A DNA stretch of 64,000 nucleotides from NCBI GenBank assembly GCA_024281055.1, contig JAMXLF010000099.1:1-64000 (forward strand), in the 5' to 3' direction. The notes under the pieces were generated by a model, which had not been told where the DNA came from, did not search any database, and saw only the letters and a program-made list of their open reading frames with translations. Each line of letters begins with the position of its first letter. Position 1 is the stretch's first letter. The DNA comes from Geobacteraceae bacterium (GTDB taxonomy: Bacteria; Desulfobacterota; Desulfuromonadia; Geobacterales; Geobacteraceae). The position numbers were made by a program, and so were the translations under genes. This document shows positions 50,955-58,385 of the stretch, piece by piece.

Positions 50955-51853
50955 CCGTACACCTGTTCCTTGCTTCCCAGGATACCGTCAATGACTCCGT
51001 GCAGAAACCCGATACCGAAACGCCCCTGTTCCCTGAACCTTCGAACCGGTACCAACCAAAGCGGCGCATGGCGGGCACAGTTTGCGAGCAACAGCAGCCA
51101 GATCGGAAAAGGATAGCGTCCCATCAACCCGAAAAAGGAAAACCCCACCGCGCGAGGTTTTCGTGTATCAGGCACCAGAAGCGGAGGGTGATAGTAGTGG
51201 AGCGCATCGGTAGTAACTGCTTTCTTATCGGCGATGGTAAAACGAGTGACGAACTCCACATCCTCCTGTCCCACGAAATGGCTCATGAACCCTCCGAGTT
51301 TCTGGAGCACGGTCCTGCGGTAGGCGGTGCAGCGGCTCGTCATGAAGTATGGGTCATGAAAGGCATACCGATCCTGCCGGCAGGAAAAGCTGGCATGACC
51401 GTGGGGGACCAATGCATCGGCGTGAGGATTTTTCCTGAATAGCAACTCAAGGGTGGAAAGAAAGTCCTGCTGCAGGATCACCGTATCGTCATCGAGGAAG
51501 AGAATAAATTCGCCCCTTGAACGGAAAAGACCGAAGTTTCGGGAATATCCCATACAGCCGTACTGCTTATCGAGAGGCGCGTACACAAGGGGAAGCCGTG
51601 ATGAAAACGAATCCGCAAGCGCCCGTCCCTCAGCACTCCCCCCCCGGTCTTCCACAAGGATAACCTCAAAGGACTCACGAGGGAAATCCTGCTGCGCCAG
51701 TGACCAGAGTATGCCTTCAAGGGTACTCAGCCTGCCGTAGAAATTAATGACACACGAAACCTTGATATCGTCCCGAACCGGCGGGACGCTGCAGTCTCCC
51801 CGCAGTTCAAAGGGAAAGATTCTGTAGAGCTTCCTGAGCACCTTATCTCTCAT
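50951..51853 (-). CDS. Glycosyltransferase family 2
   Basis: A 300-residue GT2 enzyme. The GT-A domain is plain: KVSCVINFYGRLSTLEGILW, FEVILVEDRGGSAEGRALAD, NFGLFRSRGEFILFLDDDTV (DxD form) and GGFMSHFVGQEDVEFVTRFT (ED motif). A hydrophobic segment follows near the end (PFPIWLLLLANCARHAPLWL). It lies between the UbiA-type gene and the exporter genes and likely helps build the exported glycan. Confidence 0.9.
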   Translation of the reverse strand: MRDKVLRKLYRIFPFELRGDCSVPPVRDDIKVSCVINFYGRLSTLEGILWSLAQQDFPRESFEVILVEDRGGSAEGRALADSFSSRLPLVYAPLDKQYGCMGYSRNFGLFRSRGEFILFLDDDTVILQQDFLSTLELLFRKNPHADALVPHGHASFSCRQDRYAFHDPYFMTSRCTAYRRTVLQKLGGFMSHFVGQEDVEFVTRFTIADKKAVTTDALHYYHPPLLVPDTRKPRAVGFSFFGLMGRYPFPIWLLLLANCARHAPLWLVPVRRFREQGRFGIGFLHGVIDGILGSKEQVYG

Positions 51854-51857
51854 CTAA

Positions 51858-52706
51858 CTACCACCTACCGTAAATGCCCCATCCTACCATAACTGTCCAC
51901 AAAAAGCCCACCACGAAAAGCGGCCCGTCCTTTAGGAGCGAGTCTGTCGGATCACCGCCGTAACCTGACTTGACCCGGAAAATATAGCGCAGGAGCCCGA
52001 AAACGCATATCGGCACAGTGTATAGGAGAACATGATGATCGATCACGTAAATAGTGTACGTAACCAGAACCGCGCCCCCCGTCATATACATGACCCCGTC
52101 AAGAAATCCATCGGGGTAGCGCACAAGGCTCTTGCGGTGGTTGCCCGCCTCGCTGCCAAGGGTCTGTTTTTCATTGAGTCTTTTCCCCGTGCTGAGAAAT
52201 ATGGCAAGGAGAAACACTGTCAGAAAGAGCCATTCAGAGACAGGGACCCCGAACGCCTCTCCCCCCGCCTGGAGCCGAAGCAGAAACCCAGCTGCGATGC
52301 AGAAGATGTCGATTATCGGGTACTCCTTGAGCTTCACCGAATAGAGGACGGAAATACCGAGGTAGACCAGCACAAACGCGAAGAAATGCGCCCCCCCTCT
52401 CAGAGACAGTAAAATGCCGGCGGCCGCGAGCACGATACAGAGGGCCGCGGCCTTGGACCTGGAAACTGCACCGGAAGGAATGGGACGCCGTTTTTTCGTC
52501 TCATGGCTCGCATCATTCCGGGCATCGCAGATGTCATTCAGGATATAGGTGGCGCTTGAGGCTGCACAGAAGGAAACAAACGGGACGATGCCTTTCCGGA
52601 TAAGGCTTGGCTGAAAGATACCCCCAAGAAATGGGGGGAAGAGGAGCATGAGGTTTTTCAGCCACTGAGAGACCCGCAATAGCTGTATGTACGCGATAAA
52701 CTTCAC
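51858..52706 (-). CDS. UbiA-family prenyltransferase, decaprenyl-phosphate phosphoribosyltransferase-like
   Basis: A 282-residue membrane enzyme of the UbiA fold with about eight helices. First aspartate motif: YILNDICDARNDASHETKKR (NDxxD); second: NEKQTLGSEAGNHRKSLVRY region. The branch with LLRVSQWLKNLMLLFPP and RPIPSGAVSRSKA is that of DPPR synthases, which attach phosphoribose to a polyprenyl phosphate on the way to decaprenyl-phospho-arabinose or ribose. GTG at 52706 with GGAG 5 nt upstream is chosen; the frame before it has no protein-like sequence. Suggests a pentose donor for the glycan. Confidence 0.88.
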   Translation of the reverse strand: MKFIAYIQLLRVSQWLKNLMLLFPPFLGGIFQPSLIRKGIVPFVSFCAASSATYILNDICDARNDASHETKKRRPIPSGAVSRSKAAALCIVLAAAGILLSLRGGAHFFAFVLVYLGISVLYSVKLKEYPIIDIFCIAAGFLLRLQAGGEAFGVPVSEWLFLTVFLLAIFLSTGKRLNEKQTLGSEAGNHRKSLVRYPDGFLDGVMYMTGGAVLVTYTIYVIDHHVLLYTVPICVFGLLRYIFRVKSGYGGDPTDSLLKDGPLFVVGFLWTVMVGWGIYGRW

Positions 52707-52824
52707 ACAAACTCCGTTCAACCTGGCATTACCGAGGGAGGTACTGGGCCGGTGCGCACACCGGAAGGCACAACAGACCAAACGCAAATTTCGAGCAAGA
52801 CCGTTTCCTATCGCAAGCCTTCGC

Positions 52825-54582
52825 CTACTTGCTTAGGCGTGCGGCGAGTTTTCGCGCCGGATCCTTGTAAAACGCCTTCGCCGGTGACCTGTCTGCTGCC
52901 AACTGAAAGTAAACAGCGGCGTTGGCCTTGTCGTCAACAATGAGGTACAACTGGCCTATGTTATAGTAGGTGTAAGGGTCTCCAGTATACGCCTGCAGCT
53001 TTTTCATCAGCTCTATGTTTTCCATCTGCAGCCGGTGTTCTTCATCCCTATTGCCGATCTTTTCGGCGAGCTTCGCATTAAGACTGATCAGAGTCCTCAG
53101 GTACTGATCATACATCGGTTGGGAACTGTCATAGTTCCGCTTCTTGAGAAGGGTAATCCCTCCCTCAATGTCGCCGTCGGAAGCCATGGACGTTGCCCGG
53201 TTGATGTCGCTCACGATCCCGAACTTGTCCTTTTCCGGTACCACATTGGACAGATAGATCTTTTTCGCCTCTTCATACCGCCCGCGGTTTTGCAGGGCGC
53301 TAGCCAGCTCGTTACGGGCGGGAATACAATCGGGTGATTTCCGGACACAGTCTTGGAACAAGGCAAGATTGCTCTGCCAAACCAGGTTCCTCCGGTAACT
53401 CACGTATCCGCTTCCAATCCCTAGCGACAGAACAGTGACAAGCACGATGCTCCCCGGTATGCGCAGCCGTTTGATCAGTTCAGCCGCCAGCACTACCGAC
53501 ACGACCAAAAAGGCCGCCTCCGGCATGTAGAGATAACGCTCAGCCACCGGAGTCCAGGCCATTCTTCCCAGAGGGACGAGCAAAGCGGGTGAAATGATGC
53601 ATATAGACATAAACAGCAGAGCAGAGAGAAGGCTCCTGCGATACAGGAGAAACAGACTGAACAGGATACCCGCCACTCCTGCAATGACGTACCAGTTGGA
53701 CACGTTCATAATCGCAAAATTAAGCGGCAGCGGCAAGATCATTTTCTTGAGATAAAAGCCAAAGACCTTCAACGTGATCCTGATCTTGTCATAGAGTCCG
53801 AGATCTCCGGCCACCACCCCCTTGGCAGCCAGGCTGACCCCCCCATCCCCGGACTTGAACGCGTAATGACGAAGGGTAAAGTAGGCCACCGGCACTGCCG
53901 ACAGCACAATATAGTATGCGGCTCTGGAACGAAGGGTTGCCGTCAGTTCCGCCAGGAAACCCTCGTCCGCCCGCTTGCGGGCATGAGAATAGACGAGAAG
54001 AAGTGCGGCCGGAAACCAGAAGATGGCCGTGTCCTTCGCAAGGGTGGCGGCAAGAAACGAGCAGGCAGAAAAGAGGAGGGATGCGTACGAGCATTCCTGT
54101 AGCGATCTGAGCAGCAGTAAAAGGGCAAGAAAAAGAAAGGTCCCCGCAAGGAGGTCGGTCCTTCCGGATATCCAGTTGACTGATTCGGTGTTCAAGGGGT
54201 GAAGGGCAAAAAGCAGCGAGGCAACGAGCGGGACAGCGGGTGAGCTATGCCCGTAATGCGCCGCCACACGGCAGGCAACGTAGAAGACCAGGATGCTGTT
54301 GATCAGATGGAGAAGGATGTTCTCCAGGTGCATAAAGCTTTCCTGGAGCCCCCAGATGTATTTGTCCGCGATAAAGGTGAGATAGAGCAGCGGCCGGTAG
54401 TAATAGCCGCCCCCGCCCGGCAGGAACAGACCTTTCAAGGAAAAATCATCCATGTTGAGCAGATTGTTGAGCATCTTGCTGTCGTCAATGGAAAGGGCCC
54501 CGGCAAAGAGCGCAGAATAGTAGACCGACAGCACGACAAGGGCGACCAAGAGCAACAGATAGAGACGATTTACCTTCAGCAT
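52825..54582 (-). CDS. Membrane glycosyltransferase with TPR tail (TMTC-like)
   Basis: A 585-residue protein. The first 420 residues are a multi-helix membrane part of the PMT/GT-C type: FAGALSIDDSKMLNNLLNMD has a conserved DD after the first helix, then GYYYRPLLYLTFIADKYIWG and LFALHPLNTESVNWISGRTD, a pattern of TMTC and related proteins. The last 160 residues are TPR-like helices outside the membrane (CIPARNELASALQNRGRYEE ...). Likely moves a sugar from a lipid carrier to a protein or glycan. The ATG at 54582 follows the ABC gene stop within 3 nt. Confidence 0.82.
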   Translation of the reverse strand: MLKVNRLYLLLLVALVVLSVYYSALFAGALSIDDSKMLNNLLNMDDFSLKGLFLPGGGGYYYRPLLYLTFIADKYIWGLQESFMHLENILLHLINSILVFYVACRVAAHYGHSSPAVPLVASLLFALHPLNTESVNWISGRTDLLAGTFLFLALLLLLRSLQECSYASLLFSACSFLAATLAKDTAIFWFPAALLLVYSHARKRADEGFLAELTATLRSRAAYYIVLSAVPVAYFTLRHYAFKSGDGGVSLAAKGVVAGDLGLYDKIRITLKVFGFYLKKMILPLPLNFAIMNVSNWYVIAGVAGILFSLFLLYRRSLLSALLFMSICIISPALLVPLGRMAWTPVAERYLYMPEAAFLVVSVVLAAELIKRLRIPGSIVLVTVLSLGIGSGYVSYRRNLVWQSNLALFQDCVRKSPDCIPARNELASALQNRGRYEEAKKIYLSNVVPEKDKFGIVSDINRATSMASDGDIEGGITLLKKRNYDSSQPMYDQYLRTLISLNAKLAEKIGNRDEEHRLQMENIELMKKLQAYTGDPYTYYNIGQLYLIVDDKANAAVYFQLAADRSPAKAFYKDPARKLAARLSK

Positions 54583-54585
54583 CAA

Positions 54586-55488
54586 CTATTTCACGATCTC
54601 GAGGAAGAATTCCTCAAGGTCCTTTCTCCTGGTCTCGATCAGCTCGACCTTTCCGCCGGCTGCTGAAATCAACTCGATGAAACGGTTGAAGGAGTCCTTG
54701 GGCACGTAGTACTCACGCCCATCGCCTTTCAAGGGCCGAAAATCATAGCCGCATCCTTCTTCCGGGGCGCCACCGCTGACCTGAACGGTGTATCCTTCGA
54801 TGCCGCTGCGCATTAGGTGCTCCACGGAATCGAGCGCCTCCAGCTTCCCCCTTACTATCACCCCTACCCTGTCACAAACCGCCTCCACATCCGCCGTGAT
54901 ATGGGTACTGAAAAAGACCGTCCTGCCGCGTTGCTTCAGGCTTCTGATGATATCCTTCACCAGTGCCCTGCCGATAGGATCGAGCCCGCTCATCGGCTCA
55001 TCGAGGACATAGAGGTCGGGATCGTGCAGCAGCGCCTGGGCAAGCCCCAGCCTCTGCACCATCCCTTTGCTGTAAGAGCGAATCGGACGGTTCGCGGCAT
55101 CGCGCAACTCAAGGAGCCCCAGCACCTCATCGGAACGGGCCTCGATGTCAGCCGCGGCCATCAGGAACGATTTGCCCACAAAACCGAGGTATTCCCGGCC
55201 GGTCAGAAAATCATACAGGGCCGGATTTTCCGGGAGATATCCCACGGACAAGCGGGCTTGTGCCGTTGATATCTCTTTGCCAAACAGACATGCGCTCCCC
55301 GCCGTGGCGGTTATGAGTCCCATTAGGATCTTTATAGTCGTACTCTTGCCCGCGCCGTTCGGGCCAAGAAAGCCGAACACCTCTCCAGGCTCGATGCTGA
55401 GACTCAAATCCCGGAGCGCATCGACACGGATTCCTTTCTTGCCGCGGAACGTCTTGGAAAGATTACTGATCTCAATGGGTTTGGCCAT
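54586..55488 (-). CDS. ABC transporter ATP-binding protein of the pilin-linked cluster
   Basis: A 300-residue ABC ATPase of the multidrug/CcmA type: Walker A GFLGPNGAGKSTTIKILMGL, signature SYSKGMVQRLGLAQALL, Walker B LYVLDEPMSGLDPIGRALVK, and a C-terminal extension. The ATG of MAKPIEISNLSKTF is chosen, after AAGGGAGAG. It overlaps the TPR-like membrane protein upstream and pairs with the ABC-2 permease at 56371-57165. In Geobacter an ABC transporter of this kind lies after pilA; its cargo is not known. Confidence 0.9.
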   Translation of the reverse strand: MAKPIEISNLSKTFRGKKGIRVDALRDLSLSIEPGEVFGFLGPNGAGKSTTIKILMGLITATAGSACLFGKEISTAQARLSVGYLPENPALYDFLTGREYLGFVGKSFLMAAADIEARSDEVLGLLELRDAANRPIRSYSKGMVQRLGLAQALLHDPDLYVLDEPMSGLDPIGRALVKDIIRSLKQRGRTVFFSTHITADVEAVCDRVGVIVRGKLEALDSVEHLMRSGIEGYTVQVSGGAPEEGCGYDFRPLKGDGREYYVPKDSFNRFIELISAAGGKVELIETRRKDLEEFFLEIVK

Positions 55489-56401
55489 GACTCTCCCTTG
55501 ATTGGTTTTGCGCATTCGCAGCCCTGGCACCGGCAAAGGAGAATTTGCTGGTACTCCTCACCATACCGTTTGGGTCGAGATAATAGGTGCCGCCATAAGG
55601 GTCCTGCGGCAGCTTTTCCAGGAAACCGGCGGACACGAGCAGATAAAGATCCGCCGGATAGCGCCCGTACCGCCCTACATAGGCTTTGACGGCTTCCTGG
55701 ATCGTCTTGGCCCCCACCAGGGCCTTTCTGCGAACGTCATAGAGCTTCTTCTCATTTTCGTCTCTGGCGCTCTTCTTCATCATGTCGATGAAGAGGATGG
55801 CAAAATCGTTCTCTCCCGCCTCATAGAAGAAGCGTGCCGCCAGCGTTGCGAACTCCTGTTCGTGCGCGATTTCCGCCGCCCGCTTCATGTATTCCGCCCC
55901 CTTCTTATAGTCCTTCAGGAAATATGCAGCGTTAAACCCGGCGAAAAATGGGAGCTGATAGTCCCATGTACGATACTTCATGCCGTATTCCAGCATGTTG
56001 TTCACTTCCCGATAACGTCCGGTCTCCCAGGTAAATGCCGCCTGCGCGAAATAGTAAGCGTCCGCATTGTAAGGCTCCAGACGCAGCGCTGTCTGCAGGA
56101 TCCTGAACATGCCAGGATAATCGGGATTAGAGGCGTATAGATTCACCCCTTGGGCCTTTTCCACAAGGCTGCCGAAATAGAACAACACCTTCAGTACGGT
56201 CCAGTCCGCCACAAGATAGCGCTGATCAGCGGTGACATACCGCAAGACCTTGGCCTCCGGCACGTATCCGACCCTGATCTGGACGGGACGGTTTTTCAGA
56301 TAGGTGGTAAAGGGGGACAGGATAAGGAGGTAGCCCACCAGGGCAAGAAAAAATGCTGCCCTGCAGGCTATCACGTAAGCTCTCTCCTGGAAAAACACCA
56401 T
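55472..56401 (-). CDS. Membrane-anchored TPR-like protein with GspG-like end
   Basis: A 309-residue protein with one N-terminal helix (CRAAFFLALVGYLLILSPFT), then helical TPR-like repeats (LRLEPYNADAYYFAQAAFTW ...), and a C-terminal stretch LPQDPYGGTYYLDPNGMVRS that copies the end of GspG-type pseudopilins, where DPWG/DPYG packs calcium-binding loops. It lies between the ABC ATPase and permease genes and overlaps both, so it is part of the transporter set. It may link the transporter to pilus assembly, but this is inference. Confidence 0.75.
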   Translation of the reverse strand: MVFFQERAYVIACRAAFFLALVGYLLILSPFTTYLKNRPVQIRVGYVPEAKVLRYVTADQRYLVADWTVLKVLFYFGSLVEKAQGVNLYASNPDYPGMFRILQTALRLEPYNADAYYFAQAAFTWETGRYREVNNMLEYGMKYRTWDYQLPFFAGFNAAYFLKDYKKGAEYMKRAAEIAHEQEFATLAARFFYEAGENDFAILFIDMMKKSARDENEKKLYDVRRKALVGAKTIQEAVKAYVGRYGRYPADLYLLVSAGFLEKLPQDPYGGTYYLDPNGMVRSTSKFSFAGARAANAQNQSRESHGQTH

Positions 56402-57165
56402 ATCGCAAGCGAGAGCGCCATGGTCGTGTAGATGATGAAATATGCGATGGCATACACGATCTGCAGAGGGTCGAGGGGTATGGGATAGATTGCCTGGAGC
56501 TTGAAGTTGAAGGCACCGAAGTTGGGAACGATGTAATACACGACCCTGGCGGCGACGCGGGCGGCGGTGTTAAGTTTCATCCCCGAGGAGGAGGTGACGA
56601 ACTCGTAGACGTCCTGTGAGGCTGAGCCGCTCAGAAAGATGAAGACGGCAGAAAAAAACGGCATAAAGAACGAGGTGGAGAAGGTGGACACAAGGATGCC
56701 CAGGGCAGCCAGGAGCGCATACTTGAGGCTGTCCATGAAGATGGAAACCGCGATGCGTCCCCACTGCAGCGGAAGCGTGGACGGGTCCCTAACCGCGCTG
56801 ACCTTGATGGCCAGAGCGGCACAGAGGCCGATAAACAGCGCGCCGGCGAAGATGAAAAAGGCCACGGCGAGAAACTTGGCCAAGATGTACGTGCCGCGGT
56901 CAAAGGGGAGGGAAAGGACGGAATAGGTGTAGCGCCGCTCGATATCGCGCCAGAGCATGGTGCTGCCGAGGACGAGGGTAAACACCAGGAGGACGAAAGA
57001 GATGAACGAAAGCGAGAGGGTAACGGCAAGCTCCTGGGACTGGCGCATGGAGAACGAGCTGAGCACCGGCACGAGCATGATGAGCACGAGGGACGCGGTC
57101 AAGAGCGCCTGCAGTATGCGGTCGCGGACGATCCATTTCAGGTTGAGGGAGAAAAGGGTGTACAT
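56371..57165 (-). CDS. ABC-2 type transporter permease
   Basis: A 264-residue membrane protein with six predicted helices, starting MYTLFSLNLKWIVRDRILQA and with LGSTMLWRDIERRYTYSVLS LP-type cytoplasmic loop, as in ABC-2 permeases of the NosY/ABC2_membrane_2 branch. Works with the ATPase at 54586-55488. The ATG at 57165 is chosen; the frame before it runs into the hairpin. A perfect 13-bp hairpin separates it from the exported protein gene upstream. Confidence 0.85.
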   Translation of the reverse strand: MYTLFSLNLKWIVRDRILQALLTASLVLIMLVPVLSSFSMRQSQELAVTLSLSFISFVLLVFTLVLGSTMLWRDIERRYTYSVLSLPFDRGTYILAKFLAVAFFIFAGALFIGLCAALAIKVSAVRDPSTLPLQWGRIAVSIFMDSLKYALLAALGILVSTFSTSFFMPFFSAVFIFLSGSASQDVYEFVTSSSGMKLNTAARVAARVVYYIVPNFGAFNFKLQAIYPIPLDPLQIVYAIAYFIIYTTMALSLAIWCFSRRELT

Positions 57166-57184
57166 AAAGAACGACCTGGAATGC

Positions 57185-57213
57185 AAGAGGGTGTGCGGAA
57201 CGCACACCCTCTT
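57185..57213. terminator. Perfect hairpin between the pilin group and ABC genes
   Basis: AAGAGGGTGTGCG-GAA-CGCACACCCTCTT, a 13-bp perfect stem with a 3-nt loop, 18 nt after the stop of the exported protein gene. On the minus strand only a weak T run follows, so it may partly stop transcription or shield the 3' end of pilin mRNA, giving more pilin than transporter. Confidence 0.75.
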
Positions 57214-57231
57214 CCGGGATGAAGAAAGAGA

Positions 57232-57567
57232 CTACATGCTGGTATAGTTGGCAGGACAGGCCGAGTCTGTGGGGGTATTGGGCGCGGAAGGCGCGGTGAC
57301 GGTAGCGCCGGGGGTAACACTAACATATCCTAAGCCGCCGAAGGCGCTGGTGGTGGCGTAGTCCTTGTCTCCGGCGCTGTGGCCCGAAGCGGCCGCCCAG
57401 CAGTTCATCGTACCGGCTGTGGTGGAGGTACAGCCATTTTGGTAATCAGTGGTCACGTTCTTCGTCTTATTGAACCCTTTCAGCGTTTCGGGGGGGGCGG
57501 TAGCGAATGCAGAGGTGGCCGAAGCCGCAATCAGCAATAATGCGAGCGTGGTCTTGTTAATGTTCAT
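57232..57567 (-). CDS. Small exported protein after pilA, PilA-C/Spc-like candidate
   Basis: A 111-residue protein with a signal peptide (INKTTLALLLIAASATSAFA, cut near AFA/TAP) and a mature part of about 90 residues rich in Thr, Ser, Gly and Ala with three cysteines. The stretch GDKDYATTSAFGGLGYVSVT resembles the outer beta part of long type IV pilins. In Geobacter the globular pilin part is coded by a separate gene after the short pilA (PilA-C, or Spc, a pilin chaperone); the place and pattern fit, but sequence match to those proteins was not tested. Confidence 0.6.
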   Translation of the reverse strand: MNINKTTLALLLIAASATSAFATAPPETLKGFNKTKNVTTDYQNGCTSTTAGTMNCWAAASGHSAGDKDYATTSAFGGLGYVSVTPGATVTAPSAPNTPTDSACPANYTSM

Positions 57568-57626
57568 GATATAAATTCTCCTTTTCTTTAAAATTAGATA
57601 ACTTTACGCATTAGCCCACCATTTCG

Positions 57627-57833
57627 TTAGGGATATGTCTGGTTGTCCGCATAGTAAGCTTCCATGGCCGTCTTGAAGTTCTTCAGGTCGGCCTGGGCCC
57701 CGGCGTTGTAGCCCCTCATGCGGTAGGCGGCGAACTGCGGGATGGCGATGGCCGCCAGGATGCCGATGATCGCCACGACAATCAGCAGCTCGATCAGGGT
57801 AAAGCCTTTTCTGTTCCTCAGTTTGTCTAGCAT
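57627..57833 (-). CDS. pilA: Short type IV pilin (Geobacter PilA/e-pilin type), copy 1
   Basis: A 68-residue prepilin. The leader LDKLRNRKG is cut before Phe; the mature chain of 58 residues begins FTLIELLIVVAIIGILAAIA with Glu5. Aromatic residues sit at mature positions 1, 24, 27, 32, 43, 50, 51 and 57; those at 1, 24, 27, 32, 51 and 57 match the set in the conductive Geobacter sulfurreducens pilin. It has no large globular domain. AAAGGAGA precedes the ATG and a GG-N10-GC sigma-54 promoter lies about 75 bp upstream. Confidence 0.93.
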   Translation of the reverse strand: MLDKLRNRKGFTLIELLIVVAIIGILAAIAIPQFAAYRMRGYNAGAQADLKNFKTAMEAYYADNQTYP

Positions 57834-57904
57834 AATAATTTCTCCTTTCCATGTTTATTGCCCGTAAGAGCAATATGGTATTCAAAACCAGTCGATCAAG
57901 CAAA

Positions 57905-57921
57905 AGCAAGCATCATGCCGA
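57905..57921 (-). promoter_or_regulatory. Sigma-54 promoter of pilin copy 1
   Basis: Minus-strand TCGGCATGATGCTTGCT has GG and GC exactly 10 nt apart (-24/-12 pattern; consensus TGGCAC-N5-TTGC). It lies about 75 bp before the pilA ATG. PilR, whose gene end is at 63787, is the expected activator. Confidence 0.75.
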
Positions 57922-58030
57922 GAGCAAAACCATTCGAAGACTATCGATTACACTGTTTTTTCCAAACCATTCCCAAACGACAAGAGCTATTAGGGTAAAA
58001 ATTCGTCACATTGGTAACAATAATTGTCGA

Positions 58031-58234
58031 TCAGGGGTAAGTGCCGTGATCCGCGAAATATGCCTCCATTGCCGACTTGAAGTTCTTCAGGTCAGACGCT
58101 GCTGCCGAGTTAAAACCGTAGATCCGGTAGTTGGAATACTGCGGGATGCCGATGGCGGCAAGAATGCCAATGATTGCGACCACGATGAGGAGCTCGATAA
58201 GTGTAAAGCCCCGGGTGTTCAGCCTGGCAAACAT
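58031..58234 (-). CDS. Short type IV pilin (Geobacter PilA type), copy 2
   Basis: A 67-residue prepilin, leader FARLNTRG, mature chain 58 residues beginning FTLIELLIVVAIIGILAAIG. It is a clear paralogue of copy 1, with the same length and end (ADHGTYP against ADNQTYP). Aromatics lie at mature positions 1, 24, 27, 30, 32, 43, 50, 51 and 57, one more than copy 1, with Tyr24 in place of Phe24. GGAGGGGG precedes the ATG. It has its own sigma-54 promoter and lies about 200 bp upstream of copy 1, so they can be expressed separately. Confidence 0.92.
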   Translation of the reverse strand: MFARLNTRGFTLIELLIVVAIIGILAAIGIPQYSNYRIYGFNSAAASDLKNFKSAMEAYFADHGTYP

Positions 58235-58286
58235 GTTCCCCCTCCGGTGAAGACAGGATCATAATGAGAACCATACTCAATCATTG

Positions 58287-58303
58287 AGCAACATTTGGGC
58301 CAC
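58287..58303 (-). promoter_or_regulatory. Sigma-54 promoter of pilin copy 2
   Basis: Minus-strand GTGGCCCAAATGTTGCT: TGGC and TTGC with GG and GC exactly 10 nt apart, a near-consensus -24/-12 site about 55 bp before the ATG of pilin copy 2. Confidence 0.82.
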
Positions 58304-58306
58304 TCT

Positions 58307-58339
58307 CAACACGGCACCTCACCTCCTCGCCCCGTGTTG
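58307..58339. repeat. Inverted repeat just upstream of the pilin promoter
   Basis: Arms CAACACGG (58307-58314) and CCGTGTTG (58332-58339) around a 17-nt loop. It lies between the end of the TPR gene and the sigma-54 site. It may end the upstream transcript or bind an activator. Confidence 0.55.
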
Positions 58340-58385
58340 GACTGTCACCACCCAGACAGATTTAGCTTAATGAACAGGTTACGCC

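Noticed and set aside
57604-57909. A 101-codon frame across pilin copy 1
   Set aside because: It is another frame of the pilin gene; the true frame gives a complete prepilin with Glu5.
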